Of a DNA stretch of 64,000 nt, positions 17,697-27,144 are shown piece after piece. Both the position numbers and the translations under genes were made by a program. Below the pieces are notes generated by a model, which saw nothing but the letters and a program-made list of their open reading frames with translations, was not told the DNA's origin and did not search any database. The first letter of the stretch is position 1. Every line of letters begins with the position of its first letter. The DNA is from CAYNHZ01 sp964397445 (lineage in GTDB: Bacteria; Bacteroidota; Bacteroidia; Bacteroidales; UBA932), in contig CAYNHZ010000002.1 in assembly GCA_964397445.1 (NCBI GenBank), forward strand, positions 62,001 through 126,000. The letters are read 5' to 3'.

Positions 17697-18413
17697 TTAG
17701 AAACTTAAAGTGACTCCTACTCCCCCTGAGGATGTTGCGCCAAAATCAATATTCATTGAGTATTGTTGCCCCTCTACGCCACTATTATAAGAATTTAGCA
17801 ATTTAGTAGATGATATTTTAAGTTGTTTACTTGAGGGTATTGAACAGAGCATAATAATTCCACCTACTACTGATAACCCTAATCCACAATAAATATAATA
17901 TTCGGCTTTTTCACTAATTGAATAGCAAATAGATCCGGCAAGAGTGGCTCCCAATCCAAAACCGAGAAATGAACCTCCAACGGAATATAACAATCTATTT
18001 TTCTGTCCTAATTTTACAGTTTCATCAAAATTCACTAATAAGTCAGGTCTCTCTTTTTCAATGATATATCTTAATTCCTAAGAATCAACTTTTTTACCAT
18101 TGTACATAAAGTCACCCACACTTGTTTGAGTAATTTGATTCTTGATAGTTGTATTGTTATTAATATCTTTATCTACATCTACCACATCGAATGATGCGAC
18201 CTCTCCGTTTTGATACAAAATCGATGATATCTTAGATATCTCTAACACAAATGAAGGTCCACTTTGATTGTTATATTTCAGATATTTAATGGTTTTCGAA
18301 CTCACCTCTGTTATTTTTGCCTCAACTTTAGTGTTGTCTTTGAGGATGATTATATCTTGAGCAAATGAAGTTGTTGCAACAATAAGCAATAGGATTACTA
18401 ATATTTTTTTCAT
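17697..18413 (-). pseudogene. Secreted/membrane protein gene interrupted by one in-frame TAG codon
   Basis: Two open frames, 18413-18078 and 18035-17697, lie in the same reading frame. They are separated only by TAG (bases 18078-18080 on the plus strand) and 14 sense codons, so reading through the stop gives one 238-codon gene. The first half has a signal peptide and a beta-rich domain of a kind common in Bacteroidales; the second has two hydrophobic glycine-rich helices (about 20 residues each) and a C-terminal tail. The second half lacks an ATG (it could only start at GTG 18035). I infer a nonsense mutation or a sequencing error. TAG is used as an ordinary stop elsewhere here (rho, lptD), so recoding is unlikely. 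Confidence 0.7.
18078..18413 (-). CDS. N-terminal half of the interrupted gene: small secreted protein
   Basis: As it stands this 111-aa frame is complete, with ATG and a stop. It has a clean signal peptide (MKKILVILLLIVATTSFAQ) followed by an alternating hydrophobic/charged domain of about 60 residues (DIIILKDNTKVEAKITEVSSK and further), like secreted Bacteroidales proteins that carry a short beta domain before a membrane segment. It ends YNGKKVDS just before the TAG. If the stop is real, the product is a short periplasmic protein without its membrane anchor. I cannot assign a function. Confidence 0.6.
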   Translation of the reverse strand: MKKILVILLLIVATTSFAQDIIILKDNTKVEAKITEVSSKTIKYLKYNNQSGPSFVLEISKISSILYQNGEVASFDVVDVDKDINNNTTIKNQITQTSVGDFMYNGKKVDS

Positions 18414-18514
18414 AAAAATGGGTTTTAAGATAATTTATTAAGTTTTCAATTTTAAAATCTATTTATATAAATGTTATTATTGGAAAATGTGACAATTAAT
18501 TACTAAGAATTATT

Positions 18515-19417
18515 TTAAAAAACAGAAATTTTTAAGTATTTTTTAGGATTCCTTTCTATTTTTTTTACTAAAGAATCAATATCAATTGATAAATTATTGA
18601 TAGAGTTGTGGAGTGAGTCTGTAGTGATCATTTTTCCTATACTCCCCTGAGGATCTTGTATTTTTTCAATTAGTGTCCTCAACTTAGTGATTGTCTCTTT
18701 GATTTGAGCCTCCTTTAACTCTTGATCTACCGTGTCGAGAGTTCCGTTGAGTTTGTCTGCAGAGAGATTCAACTGCTGAGTCAATGTGTTCAAGTTGGTT
18801 ATAAGCTCATTTATTTCAGGGGTACTCCCTTTAATCTTTGCAGTTATGTATTCAATATTATCAATACTATTTTTGATCCCGGTAAGAATAGATGATATAT
18901 CTGATCTTGTTTGTTCGTCTAATATCTTGTTAACATTTGAAATGGCCTCATTTAGATTGTTTATCAGCACCTCTATCTGACCACTCAACGGGAGTATCCC
19001 ATTGATTATCTGGGAGAGCATATCTTGGATAACATATCCCTTTAGTGTGTCACCTGTTTTTGCAATAGCTGAAGATGTGCCAAGAGTGATTCTTATGGCA
19101 CGACTTCCAAGGATGTCTGCACTATAAATCTCTGTTTTAGAGTCCTTTGGAATTTCAAATTCGTCTTTAATATTTAATTTGACAATATAATTTCCTGCCT
19201 CTTTATCATATTTAATAGAGACCACAGAACCTGCTTTGAATCCTTTGATATAGACGGGACTAGATGGATTTAACCCCTCAACATTCTCATAAACGGATAA
19301 TAAATCAATACTACTTCTAAATAGGTCGTTTCCACGGAGGAAATTTATTAGTACTATTATTGCGGATAGAATTACTACTATGAAAATTCCAATTTTTGTC
19401 TCTTTTTTAAGTTTCAT
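18515..19417 (-). CDS. MlaD/MCE-family lipid-transport protein
   Basis: A 300-aa protein with a single N-terminal transmembrane helix (about residues 8-27) and an MCE domain (residues about 38-115; YENVEGLNPSSPVYIKGFKAGSV, then ADILGSRAIRITLG). A long helical region follows (130-290) with heptad-like repeats. MCE proteins form hexameric rings that shuttle phospholipids between membranes. The usual MlaE/MlaF partners are not next to it; in this phylum the gene often stands beside the amidase, as here, four bases downstream. Confidence 0.88.
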   Translation of the reverse strand: MKLKKETKIGIFIVVILSAIIVLINFLRGNDLFRSSIDLLSVYENVEGLNPSSPVYIKGFKAGSVVSIKYDKEAGNYIVKLNIKDEFEIPKDSKTEIYSADILGSRAIRITLGTSSAIAKTGDTLKGYVIQDMLSQIINGILPLSGQIEVLINNLNEAISNVNKILDEQTRSDISSILTGIKNSIDNIEYITAKIKGSTPEINELITNLNTLTQQLNLSADKLNGTLDTVDQELKEAQIKETITKLRTLIEKIQDPQGSIGKMITTDSLHNSINNLSIDIDSLVKKIERNPKKYLKISVF

Positions 19418-19421
19418 TTTT

Positions 19422-20462
19422 TTATTCTGAAATTGTTATTATAAATGCTTGAGGGAATGCTTTCTTTATCTCATTTAACTCTTTTTTTGCCTCTTCTCTT
19501 GTATTGAATCTCCCGAATGTGTATTTGTAGCTCTTATCTCTTTTAATATATTCGAGATCGTACCCTTTCATTTGAGGTGAACCATTCTTAATTATTGATT
19601 GTGTTGACATTACCTGAATCCGATAGTGTGTAGACGGGGCTTTTTCCACAATCGTCACAGGGAGATCTATCTTAGTCTCATATTGCTCTTTATATTTTTC
19701 AAAAGCATTAAATACCCCTTTAGCCATTCTTTCGTGATTTGATTTATTGGTAAGGACCAATAAATCGGATGGATTTGATATAAATCCAAGTTCAACGAGG
19801 ACTGATGGCATAGTACATTTCCATAAAACGAGAAAAATATCTTGTTTTATCCCCCTGTTGTGATATATCGGCCCCTTTCCCATATTTTCCTGAATCATCC
19901 CAGCAAATATCAGACTTTGCTCCAAGTGGGAGTTTTGAAGGAGGGAGAAAATTATATAAGATTCTGGATTTTTGGGGTCAAATCCTTCATATTTAGAGGT
20001 ATAGTCGTCTTCCAATACCACTACGCTATTTTCAAGTTGGCACACCTCAAAATTGGAATTGCTTTTATCTAACCCCATGACAAAGGTTTCAGAGCCCATC
20101 GCCCCCTTAGCTTTTGCCGAATTGACATGTATAGATATAAATAGGTCTGCGTGTATCTTATTTGCAGTATTTGCCCTCTCGTAAACGGGGATGAATCGGT
20201 CATCTGAACGGGTATATTTGACAGTTACATTCGGATATTTCTCTTCTATCATTTTTCCTAATAGGAGACTGACCGAGAGTGTAATATCTTTCTCTTTAAA
20301 GTTATTATTTATTGCACCAGGATCTTTTCCTCCGTGACCTGGATCTATTACAACTGTTTTTATTTGTACTGATGATTGACTTTTAGAGTAAGAATTGTCA
20401 ATATTGCTTAACAACAAGACAGGTAATAACAAATAGCAGATTATAAGTTGGTTCCGAGTCAT
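19422..20462 (-). CDS. N-acetylmuramoyl-L-alanine amidase with SPOR-like C terminus
   Basis: Secreted peptidoglycan hydrolase (Amidase_3 family) that cuts the bond between muramic acid and the peptide. Residues 1-27 are a signal peptide. The zinc site is visible: His43 in DPGHGG, Glu57 in NFKEKDI, His112 in SIHVNS, and a late catalytic Glu in LVELGFISN. The last 75 residues (from HYRIQVMS to the end) look like a SPOR-type domain that would target septal glycan. Length 346 aa. It is divergent from lptD and followed by the MCE gene. A -7 element TAccTTTG lies at 20501-20508 on the minus strand. Confidence 0.92.
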   Translation of the reverse strand: MTRNQLIICYLLLPVLLLSNIDNSYSKSQSSVQIKTVVIDPGHGGKDPGAINNNFKEKDITLSVSLLLGKMIEEKYPNVTVKYTRSDDRFIPVYERANTANKIHADLFISIHVNSAKAKGAMGSETFVMGLDKSNSNFEVCQLENSVVVLEDDYTSKYEGFDPKNPESYIIFSLLQNSHLEQSLIFAGMIQENMGKGPIYHNRGIKQDIFLVLWKCTMPSVLVELGFISNPSDLLVLTNKSNHERMAKGVFNAFEKYKEQYETKIDLPVTIVEKAPSTHYRIQVMSTQSIIKNGSPQMKGYDLEYIKRDKSYKYTFGRFNTREEAKKELNEIKKAFPQAFIITISE

Positions 20463-20582
20463 AATATTGTTTTGCAGCCGTTCATATTTCTAAATTCATA
20501 CAAAGGTAATAAAAAATGACTATATTTGCTGCTCAATTTTTGCATAATCAAAATTCAATTATTTTATATATCGTAATCTTCG

Positions 20583-23500
20583 ATGCAGTTTTCAAAACTT
20601 ACCTTAACATTCGTTGTCGTATTATTTTTATGCGGCATTTGCGCTTGTTCGGTTGGAGTTAAAAGTGCCACTGACTCGTCTAAAGGGGTAAGTGAAATAA
20701 AAGTTGATGATACTACTGCATATAAACAATTGGTTGATAATACTTTTATAAAGGAAATTTCCCCAATTGATTCCTCCTCTTCGGTCCAAATAGATACATC
20801 CCTTTTTGATAAAGATTCTTTATTTTCAGAAGAGTTGGTGGTCAATAAGATAGATACCATTTCTCGACAGGCATTGAATGATTTTATCGATTCACTTGAT
20901 ATTATGAATTTCCTTGCAGGAGGCGATTCTGTTGCTATTTTGGACTCTCTTGCAAATAGAAAAATAATCTCTCCCTCAGATACAATTCAAAGAACTCCAG
21001 GTATGCTTGATCAACCTGCTTTTTCAACAGCAAGGGACTCTGTTATTGAGGATTTCTCAGGGAAAGAGAAGATGATATATTACTATGGTGATGTTTCTGT
21101 TAAATATGGCAATATGGAAATGAAAGCCGATTATATGGAGTATAATATTGATAAACAGACAGTTTATGTTTCAGGTGTGGCAGATTCTTTGGGTAATGTA
21201 AGTAAGCCAGAGATGACTGAAAGCGGTAAGACTTATACAATGGAGAATGCGTTTTATAATTTTAGAACGAGAAAGGCTCGGATAAAAAATATGGTTACTA
21301 AGGAGCAGGAGGGGATATTACACGGGGAGAAGATCAAGATGATGCCAAACCAGTCTATTAATATTTCAGGCGGAAAATATACTGTGTGTGATCTGGAACA
21401 TCCTCACTATTATCTAAAAATGACAATAGCTAAGATGGAGACAAAACCAAGGCAAAAAACTGTATTCGGCCCTGCCTATCTTGTCGTAGAGGAGGTGCCA
21501 ATACCGGTGCCACTCCCTTTCGGATTTGTCCCTAAAAGACCAATGAGGGCAAGTGGAATATTATTTCCATCATTTGGAGAGGAGCAGGCGAGGGGATTCT
21601 ACTTGAAAGATGGAGGATTTTATTTTGTTCTGGGAGATTATTTGGATGTTGCTTTGACCGGCGACTTTTATAGTAAGGGCTCTTGGAGTGCAAAGCTTAA
21701 TACCAGATACAAATTGAGATATAAGTTTGACGGCTCATTCAGCCTCTCATATTCGAGCGACGTGACTGGTGAAAAAGGGAGTACTGACTATTCGAGATCT
21801 GATAATTTTGGTGTTCAGTGGTCTCACGCCCAGGACTCTAAAGCAAGACCAGGAACATCTTTCCGTGCCTCTGTCAATTTTTCAACACCTTCTAACAATA
21901 AATACAACTCCCATTCGCTTGATCAGGCTCTCTCAAATCAGGTATCTTCATCCATTTCATATTCAAAGACATGGAGTAAGATGAGCCTCTCAATAAATGG
22001 ATTACATAGTCAAAATTCTCGAGATAGTTCATACTCCATAACCCTTCCGAATATTACCTTCAATGTCAATAAATTCTATCCGTTCAAAAGGAAAAACAGG
22101 GTGGGGAAGGAGAGATTTTATGAACAGTTTTCGATGAGTTATAACACTGCTTTCCAAAATAAGATAGCTTTTAAATCGAGTGAGGTGAAGGATCCCGATT
22201 TTTGGAAAAAGATGAAAACAGGGATGACTCACCGTTTCTCAATAGGGTTACCCTCTTTCACCCTATTGAAATATTTAAATTTCACACCGACCGTCAATTA
22301 TGGGATGAATTGGTATTTCCAATCTCAAAACAAGGTCTATAACCCGGAAACCGATAAATTGGAGACAGTCACTTCTAATCAATTTGGTGATTTTGGGGCG
22401 ACTCACGATTTTTCTGCCTCTCTCTCATTAGGTACCCGTATCTATGGAACATTCAATTCTAAGAACCCAAAATCAAAATTGAGGGCAGTCAGACACGTTA
22501 TCACTCCGAGTCTGAGTTTTATGTATAAACCGGAACATGGTACGAAGATCAATGGATTTAGGACATATACCTACACAGATGTCAATGGAAAAGAGAATGT
22601 TGTTGAATACAATAAATGGGATGGAGGGGTAAATTCACCCCCATCGAGGGGACAATCTGCATCTATCTCATTTAGTATTGGTAACAATATTGAAGCAAAA
22701 ATGTTAGATAAAAACGATACGACGGGAGTTGGTACCAAAAAAGTAAAACTAATAGATCAGTTACAGATTTCCGGAGGATATAACTTCTTGGCAGACTCTA
22801 TGAAGCTTTCTCCCTTTATGATCTCAGCTAATACAACAATTTTTCAGAAAGTTGGAATAAATGCAAATATGGCTTTAGACCCTTATGGTGTTGACTCAAG
22901 GGGAAATAGACACAATCAGTTTAATATAGTACAGGAGGGGGGATTTAAATTGCTCAGAATGACAAATGCTTCAGCCTCAATTAATTTTAGTATATCAGGA
23001 GAGGCAAAAGGGAAGGGAAATGACGGATCAAACCCAAATGTATCATCAAATGGTGCTGCAGGTGGCGGCTTTGGAGAATCCGGTCGTGGAGGTGGTGGGG
23101 GAGCAGGCCCCGGAATTTTTGATGGTGGTGCAACTAAAGGGGTTAATTTTGGCACCTCTGCAGCCCCGTACACTAAAGTGTATTATAACCCAATAACAGG
23201 GGAGTATATTCCGGGGGGATGGGTTTACTATCTCAATCCTAATGTCCCTTGGGCACTTACATTATCTTATAATTACAGTTATAGCCTCGGTTACGAAACT
23301 ACCAATGGAACTTTGAAGATGAAGCACAATCATACTCAGACCCTTGGGGTGACAGCTCAAGTTAGATTGACTAAAGATTTGAATTTCAATGTTACGACAG
23401 GGTTGGATTTTTCTAAATTCCAATTGACATCCACTCAATTAAGTGCCACATATGACCTCCATTGTTTTCAAATATCTTTTTCTTGGATTCCATCCGGACA

Positions 23501-23597
23501 GTGGGCGAGTTGGAGTTTCAGAATCAATGCTAAAGCTGCGGCACTTGCAGATTTACTCCAATATAAGAAGAGCTCCTCGTATTGGGACAATAAATAG
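20583..23597 (+). CDS. lptD: LPS-assembly protein LptD (OstA-type), Bacteroidetes form
   Basis: Outer-membrane barrel that inserts lipopolysaccharide at the cell surface. The 1004-aa protein begins with a signal peptide ending in a lipobox-like CACS. A low-complexity Ser/Asp linker follows (20-140), then an OstA/LptA-like domain (about 150-300; YYGDVSVKYGNMEMKADYMEYN) and a long beta-barrel of alternating strands to the C terminus (KRPMRASGILFPSFGEEQARGFYLKDGG is a typical barrel start). An unusual glycine-rich stretch at about 815-850 probably forms a loop. A -7 element TAtaTTTG lies at 20521-20528. It is divergent from the amidase gene. Confidence 0.88.
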   Translation: MQFSKLTLTFVVVLFLCGICACSVGVKSATDSSKGVSEIKVDDTTAYKQLVDNTFIKEISPIDSSSSVQIDTSLFDKDSLFSEELVVNKIDTISRQALNDFIDSLDIMNFLAGGDSVAILDSLANRKIISPSDTIQRTPGMLDQPAFSTARDSVIEDFSGKEKMIYYYGDVSVKYGNMEMKADYMEYNIDKQTVYVSGVADSLGNVSKPEMTESGKTYTMENAFYNFRTRKARIKNMVTKEQEGILHGEKIKMMPNQSINISGGKYTVCDLEHPHYYLKMTIAKMETKPRQKTVFGPAYLVVEEVPIPVPLPFGFVPKRPMRASGILFPSFGEEQARGFYLKDGGFYFVLGDYLDVALTGDFYSKGSWSAKLNTRYKLRYKFDGSFSLSYSSDVTGEKGSTDYSRSDNFGVQWSHAQDSKARPGTSFRASVNFSTPSNNKYNSHSLDQALSNQVSSSISYSKTWSKMSLSINGLHSQNSRDSSYSITLPNITFNVNKFYPFKRKNRVGKERFYEQFSMSYNTAFQNKIAFKSSEVKDPDFWKKMKTGMTHRFSIGLPSFTLLKYLNFTPTVNYGMNWYFQSQNKVYNPETDKLETVTSNQFGDFGATHDFSASLSLGTRIYGTFNSKNPKSKLRAVRHVITPSLSFMYKPEHGTKINGFRTYTYTDVNGKENVVEYNKWDGGVNSPPSRGQSASISFSIGNNIEAKMLDKNDTTGVGTKKVKLIDQLQISGGYNFLADSMKLSPFMISANTTIFQKVGINANMALDPYGVDSRGNRHNQFNIVQEGGFKLLRMTNASASINFSISGEAKGKGNDGSNPNVSSNGAAGGGFGESGRGGGGGAGPGIFDGGATKGVNFGTSAAPYTKVYYNPITGEYIPGGWVYYLNPNVPWALTLSYNYSYSLGYETTNGTLKMKHNHTQTLGVTAQVRLTKDLNFNVTTGLDFSKFQLTSTQLSATYDLHCFQISFSWIPSGQWASWSFRINAKAAALADLLQYKKSSSYWDNK

Positions 23598-23640
23598 AAT
23601 AAACACTAATATTATATTAATTATTAAAACACAATACATT

Positions 23641-24024
23641 ATGAGTAAAAAAGTTATATCAAGTCCACTTGCACCCAAGGCGGTAGGGCCTTATAGTCAA
23701 GCTGTTGAAGTAAACGGAACATTATATGTATCCGGTCAATTGCCAATTGACGCTAAGACCGGTGAATTTCCTCAAGGTGGTGTTAAAGAACAACTTGTTC
23801 AGATATTTAAAAATATTGAATACATTCTTAATGAGGCAGATTATGATTTTACAAATGTTGTAAAAACAACAGTTTACCTTACAAACATGGGAGATTTTGC
23901 AACCCTTAATGAGGTCTATTCACAATTTTACAATGAGCCATATCCAGCTCGAGTAGCATATGCAGTTGCTGCCCTTCCAAAAAATGCACTCGCTGAAGTG
24001 GATGTAATTGCAGTAAAATGTTAA
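23641..24024 (+). CDS. ridA: RidA-family enamine/imine deaminase
   Basis: Cytoplasmic hydrolase that clears reactive 2-aminoacrylate and related imines produced by PLP enzymes. I use ATG at 23641 (127 aa), because the longer open frame from 23443 lies inside lptD. Family marks: APKAVGPYSQAVEVNGTLYVSGQLP near the start, ending in the substrate loop; Arg in PYPARVAYAVAALPKNALAEVDVIAV near the end, which binds the carboxylate. It lies 43 bases after lptD. Confidence 0.96.
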   Translation: MSKKVISSPLAPKAVGPYSQAVEVNGTLYVSGQLPIDAKTGEFPQGGVKEQLVQIFKNIEYILNEADYDFTNVVKTTVYLTNMGDFATLNEVYSQFYNEPYPARVAYAVAALPKNALAEVDVIAVKC

Positions 24025-24030
24025 AAAATA

Positions 24031-24059
24031 TTGCTATAAGAGAATATTTTTTACCTTTG
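24031..24059 (+). promoter_or_regulatory. Bacteroidetes-type promoter for rho
   Basis: TTG at 24031-24033, 18 bases and TAccTTTG at 24052-24059, 49 bases before the rho ATG. It begins six bases after the ridA stop codon. Confidence 0.7.
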
Positions 24060-24108
24060 CAAAATAGATTAGATATTTCAATCGCTTTTTCTCCCTATAT
24101 AATATAAA

Positions 24109-26031
24109 ATGTACGATATCATAGAATTGAATGCAAAGAGTCAAGATGACTTATTTGTGATAGCAAAAGACCTTAGTATTAAAAAAGTTGAGTCTTTTAG
24201 CAAAGAGGATCTTATTTACAAAATTTTGGATGAACAAGCTGTTCAAAGTAAAGAATCGCCAAGATCCAAACGGAGGACAAGGATTACCAAAACCCCTATA
24301 GCAACACAAGATTTTAAATATTCGAATGTATCGTCACCTACACCAAAGGGTGATCTGTTTACACAACGTGGTGATCAACAGCGTAGTAATGGACAGCAAT
24401 CAAACAATGGTAATCTGTTTCAGAATAATAATCCCCAACAAAAAGGGCAACAGCACAATCAGCAACAGAAACCTCAGCAGCCGAATAATCAGCTGCCGAA
24501 GCTTGTGCTAAAATCTCAACAACCTATCGTTGAGGCAGAAACAAAAGAGGTTGTAGCTACTTCTAAAGTTGTTTCTGAGACAGCATCTAAAAAGAGAAGA
24601 GGGAGGCCAAAAAAGAATAGTCCGGAAGAGACCCTTATAGATACGCAAACTACAGTTGAAAAAGAGTTGCCAAAAGTGGTTGAAGAGGTTGAAAATTTTA
24701 AATCGTTAGTAGATAAAATTGGTGATTTTGAGGAAGATACTAAAGTAGTTGTGAATTCCCAAAAGGAACATAATAAAAACAATAAATTCGAACACAAAAA
24801 GGGGAACACTAACAGTAAATCGGGTGAAGATGGTGAAAAATCACCGAATGTCTCTTCAGAAAGCAGACATAACGAACAACCAATTATTGTTAAACAACCT
24901 AAAATTGAGTATGAAGGTATAGTAGAGGCTATTGGCGTACTTGAAATTATGCCTGACGGATATGGATTTCTCCGCTCTTCTGATTATAATTATCTAAATT
25001 CGCCCGATGATATTTATGTTTCTCAATCTCAAATAAAGTCATACGCCCTTAAAACAGGTGACACGATTAAGGGTGAGATAAGGCCTCCGAGAGAGGGAGA
25101 TAAATATTTTCCATTAGTTAAAATCAATATGATTAATGGAAGATCACCGGAATATGTAAGAGATAGGGTTCCATTTGATTTTTTAACTCCACTATTTCCA
25201 CAAGAAAAATTCAATATTACTTCAAATGGTCATAATAACTTGTCAACAAGAGTCGTAGATCTATTTACCCCTATTGGAAAAGGTCAGCGTGGTCTTATAG
25301 TTGCTCAGCCAAAGACAGGTAAAACGATGTTACTCAAGGCAATAGCGAATGCAATTGCAGATAACCATCCTGAAGTTTATATGATTGTCCTTTTGATTGA
25401 CGAGCGTCCTGAAGAGGTTACGGATATGGCAAGAAGCGTTAAGGCAGAGGTTGTTGCTTCCACCTTTGATGAGCCTGCAGAGAGACATGTTAAGGTTGCA
25501 AGCATTGTGCTTGAAAAAGCTAAAAGACTTGTAGAGTGTGGTCACGATGTGGTTATCCTTTTAGACTCTATCACAAGACTTGCAAGGGCATTTAATACTG
25601 TTCAACCGGCTTCAGGTAAGGTTCTTTCTGGAGGTGTGGATGCAAATGCTCTCCATAAGCCTAAGCGTTTCTTCGGAGCAGCTCGTAAAATAGAGAACGG
25701 AGGCTCTCTTACTATACTTGCCACTGCACTTACTGAGACCGGTTCTAAGATGGATGAGGTTATATTTGAGGAGTTTAAAGGGACAGGTAATATGGAGTTG
25801 CAATTGGATCGCAAACTCTCAAACAAACGGATATTCCCTGCTGTTGATGTTACATTAAGTAGTACCCGCAGAGACGATCTTCTTCTTGATAAAGAGACGC
25901 TTAACAGATTGTGGATACTTCGCAATTACCTTGCAGATATGAACTGTGTGGAGGCGATGGAATTTATGAAATCTCGATTAGATAAGACCATCTCAAATGA
26001 AGAGTTTCTTATCTCTATGAATGGAGAATAG
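24109..26031 (+). CDS. rho: Transcription termination factor Rho with long low-complexity N-terminal insertion
   Basis: RNA-dependent ATPase helicase that ends transcription. Residues 1-45 resemble the Rho N-terminal helical domain. About 60-265 is a Gln/Asn/Lys-rich, probably disordered region absent from E. coli Rho. The RNA-binding cold-shock-like domain follows (GVLEIMPDGYGFLRSSDYNYL), then the motor with Walker A AQPKTGKT, Walker B VVILLDSITRLARA and the Q/R-loop regions. At 640 aa it is over 200 residues longer than E. coli Rho, as in other Bacteroidetes. It ends two bases before the stop of the convergent exporter gene. Confidence 0.96.
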   Translation: MYDIIELNAKSQDDLFVIAKDLSIKKVESFSKEDLIYKILDEQAVQSKESPRSKRRTRITKTPIATQDFKYSNVSSPTPKGDLFTQRGDQQRSNGQQSNNGNLFQNNNPQQKGQQHNQQQKPQQPNNQLPKLVLKSQQPIVEAETKEVVATSKVVSETASKKRRGRPKKNSPEETLIDTQTTVEKELPKVVEEVENFKSLVDKIGDFEEDTKVVVNSQKEHNKNNKFEHKKGNTNSKSGEDGEKSPNVSSESRHNEQPIIVKQPKIEYEGIVEAIGVLEIMPDGYGFLRSSDYNYLNSPDDIYVSQSQIKSYALKTGDTIKGEIRPPREGDKYFPLVKINMINGRSPEYVRDRVPFDFLTPLFPQEKFNITSNGHNNLSTRVVDLFTPIGKGQRGLIVAQPKTGKTMLLKAIANAIADNHPEVYMIVLLIDERPEEVTDMARSVKAEVVASTFDEPAERHVKVASIVLEKAKRLVECGHDVVILLDSITRLARAFNTVQPASGKVLSGGVDANALHKPKRFFGAARKIENGGSLTILATALTETGSKMDEVIFEEFKGTGNMELQLDRKLSNKRIFPAVDVTLSSTRRDDLLLDKETLNRLWILRNYLADMNCVEAMEFMKSRLDKTISNEEFLISMNGE

Positions 26032-26032
26032 A

Positions 26033-27133
26033 TTAGAAACCTAAAAACATAAAAATTGAACCGACTATTATAGATATAACAGCATTTAGGAGTTTCGCTT
26101 TCACGAAACTCCTTTTGTTTGAGGCCAATAGAGGAAGTGTAGTGTGGCCGTCTTGAGAAATGGAACTTGCTAACAACACCGAAAAAGGGACATAACCGCC
26201 GGCAAATAGTGTTATAAATATCATATGTGGTCCCGATTCAGGTATCATACCGATAAGGGCAGCGAGTACAATTACATAAAATGTGTTGTCTTTTATCCAA
26301 TGCTCAATATCTAAATAAGGGAGCCCGATTTGAATAACTGCAAGGGCACCAAAGGTCCATAAGAATATCTTTAAACAATGATGTTTGATAACATGGCCCC
26401 AAATATGCTCTTTTATAAAGTGTTCATCGCTTGATAGATTTAACATCAAGGTTATAACTGAGAGGATTGCAAAAATAATATTCAACCACCTCTCACTGAA
26501 AATATCTAAATTTCCATTATGAGAATGTTCTACACATTGATGTCCTATGTGGGCAGCGTGGTCGTGCTCAAAAATACCGAAAAATATGGCTAATATGAAA
26601 AGCAATAGGGATAAAGAGATGATAATCCGCTCTTTTGTAGGGTGTTTCAAAACTTTATAAGTAGATAGATGAAAGATTGATTTTAGATGATTATGATCAC
26701 TTTTGTGAATATCAAATTCATTATTGCACTCCACATCGATAGGTCCCCCTTTATAAAAAGCATCAACAACAAGCCCGGCTATGATGGAAATTGAAAATAA
26801 TATAACAAACAAAATAATTGCCTCTTTTGGGATCATTGCCATCAATACAAATGCCTCATCGCCTGACGAACAAATCATCATAGCTATTAGTGCTCCGAAA
26901 CTTATCAATCTATGAGAATAGAGTGAGACTGCTGCAAATCCACCTATGCAGCCGGGGATCAATCCGAGTAGGGAACCAAGAAGAACTTGGCGTGGTTTTG
27001 AACTCTTTAACTTAGAAAACCACTTTCCTGAAGATTGAACATTTATATATTCTATCATCATCATCATCACAACCACCAATCCGGTGATCATTAATGAATT
27101 TTTGAGGACATCAAAGAAAATTTCCCAACTCAT
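26033..27133 (-). CDS. Putative 10-TM heavy-metal exporter (ArsP_2/DUF2899 family)
   Basis: A 366-aa inner-membrane protein with about ten hydrophobic segments. Conserved features of the family are visible: LGSLLGLIPGCIGGFAAV in the first half, with SSGDEAFVLMAMIPKEA, and in the second half AALIGMIPESGPHMIFITLFAGG with SQDGHTTLPLLA. These two inverted half-motifs suggest an internal repeat. The central loop is histidine-rich (HDHAAHIGHQCVEHSH), consistent with metal binding. It has been named arsenic or manganese exporter in annotations; the substrate here is unknown. It follows meaB by 11 bases. Confidence 0.8.
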   Translation of the reverse strand: MSWEIFFDVLKNSLMITGLVVVMMMMIEYINVQSSGKWFSKLKSSKPRQVLLGSLLGLIPGCIGGFAAVSLYSHRLISFGALIAMMICSSGDEAFVLMAMIPKEAIILFVILFSISIIAGLVVDAFYKGGPIDVECNNEFDIHKSDHNHLKSIFHLSTYKVLKHPTKERIIISLSLLLFILAIFFGIFEHDHAAHIGHQCVEHSHNGNLDIFSERWLNIIFAILSVITLMLNLSSDEHFIKEHIWGHVIKHHCLKIFLWTFGALAVIQIGLPYLDIEHWIKDNTFYVIVLAALIGMIPESGPHMIFITLFAGGYVPFSVLLASSISQDGHTTLPLLASNKRSFVKAKLLNAVISIIVGSIFMFLGF

Positions 27134-27144
27134 CCCTCAACTCT

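Noticed and set aside
17697..18035. Second half of the split gene treated as an independent CDS with a GTG start
   Set aside because: It is in the same frame as the upstream half with only one stop codon between, has no good start signal and begins in the middle of a domain.
23443..23640. N-terminal extension of ridA overlapping lptD
   Set aside because: RidA proteins begin around MSKKVISS and the extension is an out-of-frame reading of lptD.
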